Under the pieces are notes generated by a model. It did no database searches. It was given only the letters and a program-made list of their open reading frames with translations, and had not been told where the DNA came from. Shown here piece after piece: positions 54,732 to 62,865 of a stretch of 64,000 nt of DNA (the first letter of the stretch is position 1; every line of letters begins with the position of its first letter). Made by a program: the position numbers and the translations under genes. Origin of the DNA: Leclercia adecarboxylata (GTDB taxonomy: Bacteria > Pseudomonadota > Gammaproteobacteria > Enterobacterales > Enterobacteriaceae); the NCBI RefSeq assembly GCF_006171285.1, contig NZ_CP040889.1:4278001-4342000 (forward strand), given 5' to 3'.

Positions 54732-55404
54732 GCAGCTGATGAAATGCGATCGCGAGAACTTCCGCCGTATTGCCCATGGCATGCCTGAGGCCCCGGCAGA
54801 ACGCCCGCAGGTTGAGCAGACGGCTGAAATCTTCAACGCCCTGTTCAGCGCGCTGCGCGCTGCGTTCCCGGCGGCTATGGCTGGCTTCCGCGAGCAGAGC
54901 GATTTCAACGAACTCCGGCGCCAGTGGGTTCTGGCCTTCCAGGAGAACGGGATCACCACCATGGCACAGGTCGCTGCCGGTATGCGCATTGCCCGCCGCC
55001 AGGAGAAACCCTTCCTGCCGTCACCCGGGCAGTTCGTCGCCTGGTGCAAAGAGGGTCGTAGCCTCCTGGGATTCAGCGTTGACGACGTAATGATCGAGTA
55101 CTGGGAATGGCGCCGCCTGGTCTTCCGGTTCCCGACCAGCGAGCAGTACCCATGGCCAGCGCCAGTTCTGTATCACATCTGCATCGAGCTGCGCCGGCAG
55201 AGTACCGATCGCCAGATGACCGAGAAGGAGATGCGCCAGGCCGCTGGCAAGGTCCTGGCTGGATGGGAAGAGCGCGTTGCCGCAGGTAAGCCGGTACCGC
55301 CGATCCGCCGTGCTATCGCCGCCCCGGCCAAGGCCAGCGGTCCTACGCCAGCAGAAATACTGATGGCTGAATACAAAAAACGCAAAGCAGCTGGTCTGAT
55401 TTAA
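54715..55404 (+). CDS. Phage replication protein P
   Basis: 229 residues (lambda P is 233), helicase-loader family: ERLSEQLMKCDRENFRRIAHGMP ... IFNALFSALRAAFPAAMAGFREQSDFNELRRQWVLAFQENGI ... FLPSPGQFVAWCKEG. It would recruit host DnaB to the O-bound origin. Start at 54715 lies inside the end of O, as in lambda. Without a functional O it has no obvious use here. Confidence 0.88.
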   Translation: MERLSEQLMKCDRENFRRIAHGMPEAPAERPQVEQTAEIFNALFSALRAAFPAAMAGFREQSDFNELRRQWVLAFQENGITTMAQVAAGMRIARRQEKPFLPSPGQFVAWCKEGRSLLGFSVDDVMIEYWEWRRLVFRFPTSEQYPWPAPVLYHICIELRRQSTDRQMTEKEMRQAAGKVLAGWEERVAAGKPVPPIRRAIAAPAKASGPTPAEILMAEYKKRKAAGLI

Positions 55405-55416
55405 CAGGAGATCCCC

Positions 55417-56106
55417 ATGGAAACCGTAATTCAAGCACTGAACGTAATGGGCAAAGCTACCGCGCGCGAGGTAGCAAGCCGTCTGGGTATTGAGCCTGCA
55501 ACCGCGCTGAATATGCTGCGCGAACACGAAGAGGGCGAAGAGGTTATCCAGAGCAATGGTTACTGGGTCGTCGGGAAACCTTCGCTCAACCGAACCTCCA
55601 GAACCGCAGTCCAGCCGCCTGTGAAAGTGACGGTGAATGATCTGGCCCGGCTGCTGGCCGAGCATGGACCAAAATCCTCTGCGGAACTGGCCGCGCTGGC
55701 GCGGATCGAGTCAAAACGAGTAGCGCCAATGCTGACCTATCACTTGGAGAAGGGAAAAATTCTGCGCGAAAAAATTGACGGCAAGTTCGTTTACTCCGTC
55801 CGTGCCGACTCGCCTACAACTGCGGCGCCAGCCCAACCTGAGCCAACTCCTGCTGCTCCTGCTGCTCCTGCCATCACCGACGCCGACAAGCCGCTGGAGC
55901 AGTTCGTCAGTGAGATCCCCTCGTTCACCGAAGGGCGGTCAGCCGGGCAGGTAATCCCAACCGTCCGGGTTCTTTCCCGTGAAATTCGCCGCACCAAAAA
56001 CAAGCTGGCGAGCCTGGAGAAACTGCGCGATGCGGTCCGGGTTATTGGTCGCCACAAAAACCTCGTTAACCAACTGGTAGGCGCGGAGGTGGGCCATGGC
56101 CAGTAA
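55417..56106 (+). CDS. Phage DUF1627-like winged-helix protein
   Basis: 229 residues. Two winged-helix-like repeats: ALNVMGKATAREVASRLGIEPATALNMLREHEEGEEV and LAEHGPKSSAELAALARIESKRVAPMLTYHLEKGKI. A Pro/Ala/Glu linker (about 130-150) and a helical tail follow. Resembles DUF1627 proteins of lambdoid prophages. ACAGGAGATCCCC precedes the ATG. Function unknown. Confidence 0.75.
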   Translation: METVIQALNVMGKATAREVASRLGIEPATALNMLREHEEGEEVIQSNGYWVVGKPSLNRTSRTAVQPPVKVTVNDLARLLAEHGPKSSAELAALARIESKRVAPMLTYHLEKGKILREKIDGKFVYSVRADSPTTAAPAQPEPTPAAPAAPAITDADKPLEQFVSEIPSFTEGRSAGQVIPTVRVLSREIRRTKNKLASLEKLRDAVRVIGRHKNLVNQLVGAEVGHGQ

Positions 56107-56407
56107 CAACCTCTGGGCAATCATCCGCGCCATCCAGCACAGCGGGGAGATCACCCCGCGTCAGGTCCGACATCTGCTGGGCTGCGACAGCAAAAAGGCC
56201 TGTCGCCTGCTGGAGCATCTCGTTTCTGCTGGTGCTGTGAAGAACATAGGCCAGCGTCGCCACCCGGTCTACGTCATGCAGCCAGGCGGGGAAGGATGTA
56301 TCAAACCGATGCCGGTAGCGCGCCAGAAACCCAGCATTGCAGACGTTTGCCGCCAGAACTGGCAGGGCTATCAGATCCACAAAATTATCGGGAGTGCACG
56401 GGTATGA
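56096..56407 (+). CDS. Phage winged-helix protein (103 aa)
   Basis: 103 residues: MASNNLWAIIRAIQHSGEITPRQVRHLLGCDSKKACRLLEHLVSAGAVKNIGQRRHPVYV, an HTH module similar to those of the preceding protein. Overlaps the preceding gene by 11 bp and the next by 4. Role unknown; DNA binding likely. Confidence 0.7.
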   Translation: MASNNLWAIIRAIQHSGEITPRQVRHLLGCDSKKACRLLEHLVSAGAVKNIGQRRHPVYVMQPGGEGCIKPMPVARQKPSIADVCRQNWQGYQIHKIIGSARV

Positions 56408-57024
56408 GTGATTCACTGAATAACAAAGAGCTGGTGGCCGTGGGCCATCAATTTGCCAGGGCGATGAGCGCCGACACGCCGATCATCGATATGGCGAAGA
56501 TTGTTTCTCGCCTGGCCGAACGTCTGGACTGCACCACCGCGGCGCTGCGCGAGATGACGAAGCAGCGGGATGTGCTGGTGGCCATGCAGCAGCAGGATAT
56601 CCGCAAAGCGCTGGATGAATGCTCCGAGTATCTCGACAGGGACTGCATCATGGAGACGAACGGCATAAGCTACGAAGAAGCAGCTCAGCGGGAAGTCGGC
56701 GCAATGGCTCTTCATGATGCGTTACTTCGCCAGGGAGTTGTCATGCCTAAGGGCAACCAGCGCGACTTATCGTATCCAGTAGATACGCAGGTTGCTGCAT
56801 ACGAAAAAATCATGCAGCAGACCGTGCCTGATGGGTGGGTGGCTGTGCCAGTTGAGCCAACAGAGGGCATGATTATTGCTGGATTCGAGGCAGAGCTGCG
56901 CGAAGAGTTCCGCGACCCAGAAGCCTGGGAGGCATTCGAGGCTATGAGTGGCTGCGAACAGGCAGCGCACCGGGCAAAACTGTGCTGGGCTGCGATGGTA
57001 AAAGCAGCGCCAAGGAAGCTGTGA
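56404..57024 (+). CDS. Phage Ea/DUF551-like accessory protein
   Basis: 206 residues. N-terminal helical part (ELVAVGHQFARAMSADTPIIDMAKIVSRLAERLDCTTAALREM), then a C-terminal module PDGWVAVPVEPTEGMIIAGFEAE ... AWEAFEAMSG ... CWAAMVKAAP seen in many lambdoid accessory proteins. Overlaps the previous gene by ATGA-type coupling. No defined function. Confidence 0.65.
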   Translation: MSDSLNNKELVAVGHQFARAMSADTPIIDMAKIVSRLAERLDCTTAALREMTKQRDVLVAMQQQDIRKALDECSEYLDRDCIMETNGISYEEAAQREVGAMALHDALLRQGVVMPKGNQRDLSYPVDTQVAAYEKIMQQTVPDGWVAVPVEPTEGMIIAGFEAELREEFRDPEAWEAFEAMSGCEQAAHRAKLCWAAMVKAAPRKL

Positions 57025-57157
57025 TATATCACAAAATTGAAATTATAAAGCCATGTTAACGGCGTTCTTGTTGCTTCCGCTCTGAAGCAGTAAGAACGCC
57101 TGATATGCTATTTATTGCTATTAAAATGTTATCCAATCTTAGCGTTAAGGAAGGATC

Positions 57158-57697
57158 TTGAAAAATATTATTGTCGATTCAAACGCATGGAATTTTCTTC
57201 ATGCAAGTGGTATTTCGTTGAGCAATGAGCTTCTTAGTAGTTACTGCTTCCAAATCACGCTTGAAATATCTCGCGAAATGGAAGAACTGAAAGATAGGGA
57301 AGATAAGAAAGCACTTTATGAATTTTTTCTAGGTGAAACTGAGACACTTGAAGAGCCTCTCTGCTACTTTGGGTTTTACGATGACTCTGTTCCTGCCAAT
57401 GAGCAGAGGTTCGGAGGTTTTGGTGTAGGTGGGCTTGGATCGGTTCACCAAGATGAATATTTTCAGAAGACAGCCAGACAGATCAAGCAGAAAAAAAGAG
57501 GAGTTTATTATGGGAACGAAGCAGATAGGCTTATCGGGTCAAGAGGTTTTGGCAATACATTCATATTAACCGAAGACAATAGCAAGTCAGGGCCAATGAG
57601 GGAGGCTGCAAACACAATACATGTGTCGCAACAAAATCCATTGACTGTCGAGGCATTTCTTCAACTTCTCGATACTGAGACATCAAAATCTACTTAA
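57158..57697 (+). CDS. PIN-like accessory protein (phage moron)
   Basis: 179 residues from TTG 57158, AAGGAAGG upstream. MKNIIVDSNAWNFLHASGISLSNE looks like the first strand and acidic residue of a PIN nuclease. Later acidic residues in ISREMEELKDREDKK and LTEDNSKS could complete such a site. Clearly more AT-rich than its neighbours and with its own ~130-bp leader, so a horizontally acquired cargo gene. Nuclease activity not established. Confidence 0.55.
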   Translation: MKNIIVDSNAWNFLHASGISLSNELLSSYCFQITLEISREMEELKDREDKKALYEFFLGETETLEEPLCYFGFYDDSVPANEQRFGGFGVGGLGSVHQDEYFQKTARQIKQKKRGVYYGNEADRLIGSRGFGNTFILTEDNSKSGPMREAANTIHVSQQNPLTVEAFLQLLDTETSKST

Positions 57698-57850
57698 TAA
57701 AACAACCTTATCTTCCCTTTCCTATCGAGTACGTAGGCCAATAATCATAGCCGTGCCGCAGCCGTTCGCTGAAGCGCTGGTGCGGGCTAACCTTCCGGAG
57801 ATGTGCGAAGCAAGAGAGAGGGCAGCTTGATGGTTTGAGTCGAGAATGAA

Positions 57851-57874
57851 AATGCCGGGATAATTCCCGGCATT
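57851..57874. terminator. Intrinsic terminator
   Basis: AATGCCGGG - ATAATT - CCCGGCATT; on the minus strand TTTTC follows. It lies between converging genes and best serves the minus-strand gene ending at 57896. Confidence 0.8.
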
Positions 57875-57895
57875 GTAAGTGAGGCGATACGCGGG

Positions 57896-58183
57896 TTAAG
57901 CCGAAATCATCACTTGATAAGCAACAAACAGGCAAATACTAATAATTACAATGGCTGCAATCACATTGAAAATTATTTCACCAGTGGTGGCTGGCAGCTT
58001 CTTCCCACCATATCCAGTCCCTCCGCTGTAGCCGCTTGAATACGGAGTACTCGGTGGTGGCGGGGTGTATGTGCTCATGTAGCTGCTCGAAGAACCATGC
58101 CTTGTTTTGGAGCGCTCAATCTCTTCGCAGTCAGGGCAATGGTTATTGGTGATAGTTCTGAAACAATTTGGGCAGGTAGCCAT
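57896..58183 (-). CDS. Zinc-ribbon membrane protein
   Basis: 95 residues: zinc ribbon MATCPNCFRTITNNHCPDCEE, a Ser/Pro/Tyr/Gly-rich linker (about 30-60), and one transmembrane helix (EIIFNVIAAIVIISICLFVAYQVM). Opposite in strand to the phage genes around it, so a moron. Function unknown. Confidence 0.65.
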   Translation of the reverse strand: MATCPNCFRTITNNHCPDCEEIERSKTRHGSSSSYMSTYTPPPPSTPYSSGYSGGTGYGGKKLPATTGEIIFNVIAAIVIISICLFVAYQVMISA

Positions 58184-58783
58184 AGAAACACCTTTTTAAG
58201 GTAGTGAAATAACAATAAAACCATCTACTTCATTTTTAGTTTTTATGTAGTTCCATGTTGTGATTAGCTTCTTTTCGCCTTCCTTGGGCGTAGCTTTCAC
58301 TTTTACAGAAGCATCTGGGCCTTACAATCCCCATTTTTAGTGGGCGTAGTCGCATCAGGCCAGGCCGCAAACAGACCATACAAGCGATATGGGAATCCCC
58401 ATATCGACAGCCAGGGCCTCTCCGGAAACCTTTTTCACGTCCGGCGAATGGGTGACTTGCACATGATCGATAATACCGATCGATACAATGAAATTGATCT
58501 ATGAAATCGATCATTTAATAACCGGTGACCGGCAACAAATTATCAACCTGACAAAAAGTGTCACCCCATTAAATTATCCATAAAAGCTGCTTCACCCCTT
58601 CGCCCAGAGGAGGTGAGGGTTTTCTAATCAGGTATTTACCCCGGCGCTCTCTGTGCCGCCAAAGTGTTAAAAAATAAGGTCGGTTTTTACACGGAAGTAG
58701 CGTAAAAATTTATTTAAATCAATCAGATGAATGATCTTGCACACGCATGTATTTCATGTGCACACTTAAGCCAAACGAATAAA
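58184..58783. other. Gene-poor stretch with GATC cluster
   Basis: No convincing gene. Four GATC sites occur in 48 bp (58465, 58478, 58496, 58509), within the inverted pair ATGATCGAT (58463-58471) and ATCGATCAT (58506-58514). AT-rich promoter-like DNA precedes the SOS gene. Confidence 0.55.
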
Positions 58784-58803
58784 TACTGTTTATGCATACA
58801 GTA
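58784..58803 (+). promoter_or_regulatory. LexA (SOS) box, near perfect
   Basis: TACTGTTTATGCATACAGTA, with outer symmetry extended to AAATACTGT/ACAGTATTT. It fits the LexA consensus TACTGTATATATATACAGTA at nearly all positions. An ATG inside it (58792) cannot be the start of the gene it controls. Confidence 0.9.
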
Positions 58804-58836
58804 TTTTGTTGTATGGTTAAAGTGCTACAGAGAAAA

Positions 58837-59172
58837 ATGAATTTTTCTTCCGGCGAACCTATTAGGAAATTTGCGCCATTTGGTATTTTGGCTCTGTGGA
58901 GTGGAGTTCTCCCCGCCGGGAGAGGGTATTTGGTGATAGCAAAGAAGGGGGTTGATGTGGCTGCGATGTGTTCTGATGGAGGTGGGTATTTATACCAGGT
59001 GGTGCGGTCCGATGGGAAAGCGGTATGCTCGTTTCATCTCAGGCCCGGGGATCGCGTCCTCCTCTCTGGGCACGGCTCAGAGGTTGGCCATAAACACCTC
59101 CTTGCGGATGAGCGCGTCACATCACGAGAAGTGCTGGCCGAGATTGTGAGAGAGTTATCAGCCCGCAATTGA
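58837..59172 (+). CDS. SOS-controlled phage protein of unknown function
   Basis: 111 residues from ATG 58837 (alternative 58813): NFSSGEPIRKFAPFGILALWSGVLPAGRGYLVIAKKGVDVAAMCSDGGGYLYQVV ... VLLSGHGSEVGHKHLLADERVTSREVLAEIVREL. No family recognised. The LexA box 34 bp upstream predicts induction by DNA damage, independent of the phage repressor. Confidence 0.6.
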   Translation: MNFSSGEPIRKFAPFGILALWSGVLPAGRGYLVIAKKGVDVAAMCSDGGGYLYQVVRSDGKAVCSFHLRPGDRVLLSGHGSEVGHKHLLADERVTSREVLAEIVRELSARN

Positions 59173-59257
59173 CCTTTTTAGTACATGAATAGCATAATGA
59201 TTCTACCGGCCTGAACAACCGGTAACCTGACCACGATGCGCCACGGAGAAAACGTCC

Positions 59258-59854
59258 ATGGCGCAGTTACAACTCATCAAGCAGTCCTCAGGAATCCTGA
59301 TCCCGGCCACGCCCGAGACCAGCGAATTACTACAATCAAAAATCAAGCTCGGTGCCGTGCTGGTGGCCGACTTCAAACAGGTCCGTAACCCGGCCTTTCA
59401 TCGTCGTTTCTTCGCTCTGCTGAATCTCGGCTTCGAATACTGGGAACCAACAGGCGGGGCTATCTCATCCAACGAACGCAAGCTGGTGACTGGCTATGCC
59501 AAATATCTGGCTTCGTTCGGTGGGAGTGAAACCGCGCTGCTGGATGCTGCTGAGCAGTATCTTGAACGCATCGCCGACAAGCGCGCCGGTAGCATCAGCG
59601 CCTGCAAATCCTTCGACGCATATCGTGCCTGGGTGATCATCGAATCCGGGCATTACGACGCCATCCAGTTGCCAGATGGCACCCTGCGGAAACATCCCCG
59701 CAGCATCGCCTTCGCAAATATGGACGAGACCGAGTTTCAGCAGCTCTACAAAGCCGCGCTCGATGTTCTCTGGCGATGGATATTGTCGCGCGCATTCAGG
59801 GATCAGCGCGAGGCTGAGAACGCCGCTGCGCAGCTGCTGAGCTTCGGGGGCTGA
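59258..59854 (+). CDS. Phage DUF1367 protein
   Basis: 198 residues: IKLGAVLVADFKQVRNPAFHRRFFALLNLGFEYWEP ... RKHPRSIAFANMDETEFQQLYKAALDVLWRWIL, the DUF1367 pattern common in the nin region of lambdoid phages. Function unknown. CACGGAGAAAACGTCC precedes the ATG. Confidence 0.85.
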   Translation: MAQLQLIKQSSGILIPATPETSELLQSKIKLGAVLVADFKQVRNPAFHRRFFALLNLGFEYWEPTGGAISSNERKLVTGYAKYLASFGGSETALLDAAEQYLERIADKRAGSISACKSFDAYRAWVIIESGHYDAIQLPDGTLRKHPRSIAFANMDETEFQQLYKAALDVLWRWILSRAFRDQREAENAAAQLLSFGG

Positions 59855-59858
59855 TCAG

Positions 59859-60059
59859 ATGGCTAAATCATGGTTCCACTACACCGAATGCACAACCGAG
59901 CAGGCCGAGGAACTTCAGCGGCAGTACCAGCGCCGGGGCGTAGCCGTAACGCGCAGCCTCAATCCTGGCTACCAAACATGGACCGTCAGCGTAGAGCGGC
60001 AGGAGGTGAAGTACCTCGAGCCCACGCCGCGTACGTTCCGCCAAAAGGTCTGGGGGTGA
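59859..60059 (+). CDS. Small phage nin-region protein
   Basis: 66 residues: MAKSWFHYTECTTEQAEELQRQYQRRGVAVTRSLNPGYQTWTVSVERQEVKYLEPTPRTFRQKVWG. Four bp after DUF1367 and 2 bp before ninG, so part of a tightly packed operon. No known function. Confidence 0.7.
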   Translation: MAKSWFHYTECTTEQAEELQRQYQRRGVAVTRSLNPGYQTWTVSVERQEVKYLEPTPRTFRQKVWG

Positions 60060-60061
60060 GC

Positions 60062-60667
60062 ATGGCTAAGAAACCCCGCCGCAAGTGCGCAAACCAGAGC
60101 TGCCGTGAGTGGTTCCACCCGGCCCGTGACGGACAGGTGGTCTGTTGTTACGAGTGCGCCACCGCCGTTGCCAAAGCGCAGACTGCGAAGACCCGGGCCG
60201 AGGCTCAGCGTGCTGATAAGAAGCGCCAGCGTGAAGAGGAGAAGGCGCAGCGTGCGCGGCAGGCTGAACGTCGCCAGGCAGTGAAGCCGTTAAGTTATTT
60301 CCGCGACCAGGCACAGCAGTCTTTCAACGAGTTCATCCGGTACCGGGATCGGCATCAGCCATGCATCAGTTGCGATCGATACCATGACGGGCAATACCAC
60401 GCAGGACACTTCCGCACTACCGGCGCTAACCCGGAGCTGCGCTTCAACGAGGACAATTGCCATAAGCAGTGTTCGGCCTGCAATAACCACCTCTCCGGCA
60501 ACCTGACGGCATACCGCCCGGCGCTGATCGCCAAAATCGGCCTGGCCCGCTTTGACGTCCTGATGGGCCCGCATGAATTACCGAAATGGAAGCGCGACGA
60601 CTACATCCGGATCCGCGATGAGTACCGCGCAAAGCTCAAAAAACTAAAACAGCAGGTGGCTGCATGA
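60062..60667 (+). CDS. ninG: Recombination protein NinG (Rap)
   Basis: 201 residues. N-terminal zinc-binding CANQSCREWFHPARDGQVVCCYEC, a basic coiled coil (about 45-75), and a C-terminal HNH-like part: CISCDRYHDGQYHAGHFRTTGANPELRFNEDNCHKQCSACNNHLSGN. NinG/Rap acts as a structure-specific (Holliday junction/D-loop) nuclease in lambda recombination. Length matches lambda NinG (204). Confidence 0.9.
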   Translation: MAKKPRRKCANQSCREWFHPARDGQVVCCYECATAVAKAQTAKTRAEAQRADKKRQREEEKAQRARQAERRQAVKPLSYFRDQAQQSFNEFIRYRDRHQPCISCDRYHDGQYHAGHFRTTGANPELRFNEDNCHKQCSACNNHLSGNLTAYRPALIAKIGLARFDVLMGPHELPKWKRDDYIRIRDEYRAKLKKLKQQVAA

Positions 60668-60804
60668 AACCAGAACTAATCGAATCTCTTCGCATGCGCT
60701 GGTCGCGCCTCCGTATTTATCGCCGCCCCGGAACGGTGCTGGTGGACTACCGCATTCTTCGCAACTTTATTCGCATTTACCAGATGGCAGGAGCCGCAGC
60801 ATGA
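60664..60804 (+). CDS. ylcG: YlcG-family small protein
   Basis: 46 residues: MKPELIESLRMRWSRLRIYR, then RPGTVLVDYRILRNFIRIYQMAGAAA. Matches YlcG of the E. coli DLP12 prophage (RHRWGRLRLYRFPGSVLTDYRILKNY). ATGA overlaps on both sides with ninG and Q. Function unknown. Confidence 0.8.
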   Translation: MKPELIESLRMRWSRLRIYRRPGTVLVDYRILRNFIRIYQMAGAAA

Positions 60805-61583
60805 ACCTCGAAAACACCGTGAAATACCACTTCGCAAAATCCACGATGATCAGCGACTCCCCGCGCGCCACTGCATCAGATGCACTGACCTGTACAGATA
60901 TCATGGCTGCCATGGGCATGACGCAGGAACGCGCCGCCATGGGGTACAGCGCTTTCCTCGGAAAGATGGGGATCAGCAATAACGACAGGGAGCGGGCGAT
61001 CGCGCTGCTGGCCGAGTACGCGCTGAGCAAATGCGATAAGGTCGCCGCGCTGCGTAAGCTGGATGCCGCGGTTAAGCCGCTGGTGATGCGCCAGCTGGCC
61101 GCCTTCGCTTTCGAGGATTATTCCCGTAGCGCCGCCAGCGTTAAGCAGTGCGATTGCTGCGCGGGGCAGGGGTTCATTGAGGCTGATGTTTTCACCAATA
61201 AATACCGCAAGCCGGAAGGTAAGATGATCGTGGCCGGCATGGTGAAGGTTCAAGAGACCGTTAAAGTGCTGTGCAAAAAATGCAATGGCGCAGGTCAGGT
61301 CAGCGCAGCATGCAGTGACTGCCGGGGGCGCGGTAAAGCGGTAAATCAGAAACTGACTGAGAAGCAGGGCATGCCGGTCCTGGCCGACTGCAAGCGCTGC
61401 GGCGGGCGTGGCTATGAGCGGATCCCTTCAACTGAGGCATATGCGGCTGTTTGCCAGATTACCGATGCGATCTCTGTTGCTACTTGGGAAAAGTCGGTTA
61501 AGCGGTTCTACGACCAGCTGATCACTAAATTCGACATTGAAGAGGCGTGGGCAGAGGCGCAGCTGAAACAGATAACGCGATAG
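60801..61583 (+). CDS. Q: Late-gene antitermination protein Q
   Basis: 260 residues of the phage-82-type Q family. N-terminal helical domain (about 1-110), then a DnaJ-like zinc domain with CxxCxGxG repeats: CDCCAGQGFIEAD, CKKCNGAGQVSAACSDCRGRGK, CKRCGGRGYERI. Q loads on RNA polymerase at the late promoter and lets it read through terminators downstream. The leader RNAs and terminators that follow are its expected targets. Confidence 0.9.
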   Translation: MNLENTVKYHFAKSTMISDSPRATASDALTCTDIMAAMGMTQERAAMGYSAFLGKMGISNNDRERAIALLAEYALSKCDKVAALRKLDAAVKPLVMRQLAAFAFEDYSRSAASVKQCDCCAGQGFIEADVFTNKYRKPEGKMIVAGMVKVQETVKVLCKKCNGAGQVSAACSDCRGRGKAVNQKLTEKQGMPVLADCKRCGGRGYERIPSTEAYAAVCQITDAISVATWEKSVKRFYDQLITKFDIEEAWAEAQLKQITR

Positions 61584-61691
61584 CGCTCACGGAAATAGCT
61601 TACGTTTCAAGCGAGGGCTATTTACTTTTCCGGAATCTGTGTTAATTTCTTACTAACGATGGGCTTTATATGTCCAGAGTTAAAAATCCTG

Positions 61692-61717
61692 AACCTCGCT
61701 ATGGCGGGGTTTTTTAT
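61692..61717 (+). terminator. Terminator downstream of Q
   Basis: AACCTCGC - TATG - GCGGGGTT then TTTTTA. Likely the early tR-type stop of the late leader, passed only when Q acts. Confidence 0.8.
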
Positions 61718-61777
61718 TATTAAGTAACTTGTAAGTTAAATGTATCTTTTAAGGCGCAAGCAACGTAGAGTGCCCGG

Positions 61778-61882
61778 GTGGTGAATCCCCCTCAGCGGTG
61801 GGGCGGCTAGGCAAAACGAGTCGGGTTTGTAAACGCGGTTCTGTGGTCTAGCACAGGGTCACCGGGAGGCACCCGGCACCAC
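61778..61882 (+). ncRNA. Structured RNA repeat, copy 1
   Basis: Begins GTGGTGAATCCCCCTCAGCG and ends GTCACCGGGAGGCACCCGGC ACCAC. Helices: closing GTGGTG/CACCAC; CCCC/GGGG; CTGTG/CACAG; CCGGG/CCCGG. A terminator-like stem GCTGTC/GGCGGC followed by CTTTTTGTTTT is at 61909-61935. No protein is encoded. Family not identified by me. Confidence 0.7.
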
Positions 61883-62035
61883 GACCTCCGTATCATCTCT
61901 TCCCAGGGCTGTCGATTGGCGGCCTTTTTGTTTTACATGATTCTGGTCTTCATAGTATCGCCGGTCTTTTTCGTTCATACCGAATAAATAAAAAGATAAA
62001 GTTAGCTTTATCGCAGGAAAGCGATTAGGCTGCGC

Positions 62036-62137
62036 CTGTGGTGAATCCCCCTAAGCGGTGGGGCGACTAGACTGGGAGGTGAATGACGCGATTCTGTGGT
62101 CTAGCATAGAGTCACCGGGAGGCACCCGGCACTACAG
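62036..62137 (+). ncRNA. Structured RNA repeat, copy 2
   Basis: Same plan as copy 1. The closing helix CTGTGGTG/CACTACAG contains a G-U pair where copy 1 has G-C. Shares GAATCCCCCT, GCGGTGGGGCG, CTAGACTGG, GTTCTGTGGTCTAGCA-like and GTCACCGGGAGGCACCCGGC blocks. Confidence 0.7.
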
Positions 62138-62160
62138 TTCCATTACCACAGTTTTTAAGT

Positions 62161-62224
62161 CTGCCGATTGGCAGCCTTTTTGTTTTACCTGACCCTAACC
62201 AGCACAGCACTGCTGGTCTTTTTG
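62161..62224 (+). terminator. Two tandem terminators after RNA copy 2
   Basis: CTGCC-GATT-GGCAG followed by CCTTTTTGTTTT (62161-62186), and ACCAGCA-CAGCAC-TGCTGGT followed by CTTTTTG (62198-62224). Confidence 0.85.
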
Positions 62225-62287
62225 TTCATACTGAATAAATATACAAATATAAATAGCTTTATGGCAGGAAGAAGACTAGGCTGTGCC

Positions 62288-62389
62288 TGTGATGAATCCC
62301 CCTATGCGGCGGGGCGACTAGACTGGCAGGTGAGTAGAACGCGGTTCTGTGGTCTGGCGCAGAGTCACCGGGAGGCACCCGGCATCACA
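62288..62389 (+). ncRNA. Structured RNA repeat, copy 3
   Basis: Closing helix TGTGATG/CATCACA: relative to copy 1 both strands changed (G-C to A-T), a compensatory substitution. Other blocks as in copies 1 and 2. Confidence 0.7.
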
Positions 62390-62518
62390 CCCACTCATGC
62401 ACTTCTTTGTCCGGCCCTGATGTAAGTTATGTGGCGCACAGCAAGCCTGGATTCCGGTTTACATATCAGATAATGTCATCTTGATGAGTTCTGTCAGAGC
62501 TTGCAGAGGACAATGATT

Positions 62519-62704
62519 ATGGAGGAAGGATTTTACTGGATACAGCACCAAGGGAAGGTCCAGGTTGCCTACTACACCCACGGAGAAACCGAAGACCTTG
62601 AAACGGGTAAGACCGTAACCGGTATCTGGCACCTGACGCAGGGGGATCCCATTTGTGATAATGGTGAAGCAGAAGTTCTGGAAGGTCCTCTTACACCATC
62701 ATGA
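62519..62704 (+). CDS. Small conserved phage-associated protein
   Basis: 61 residues from ATG 62519 (GAGGA eight bases upstream; ATG 62513 is too close): MEEGFYWIQHQGKVQVAYYTHGETEDLETGKTVTGIWHLTQGDPICDNGEAEVLEGPLTPS. Similar short proteins with FYWIxHxG and TGxW occur in enterobacterial genomes. Function unknown. Own promoter probable. Confidence 0.65.
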   Translation: MEEGFYWIQHQGKVQVAYYTHGETEDLETGKTVTGIWHLTQGDPICDNGEAEVLEGPLTPS

Positions 62705-62865
62705 GATCGTTAGTCGTTTCGGAATTTGATGAAGGTAGTCGTTATTCGAATGCGTTCCCTGTAATTACAATTTAGGCGAATTTGGAATAACGCTCCTATT
62801 AACTGGCATCATCGCACTCCTGTAACCAGACTTAGTTTTCTGCTTACGACTGAAAGGAGCGAAAT

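Noticed and set aside
57769..57829. Short frame PQPFAEALVRANLPEMCEA as a gene
   Set aside because: Too short and without a start signal; kept only as a possible remnant of a displaced phage gene.
62168..62425. 85-residue reading frame across RNA copy 3
   Set aside because: It runs through terminators and structured RNA with no ribosome site; the composition is not protein-like.
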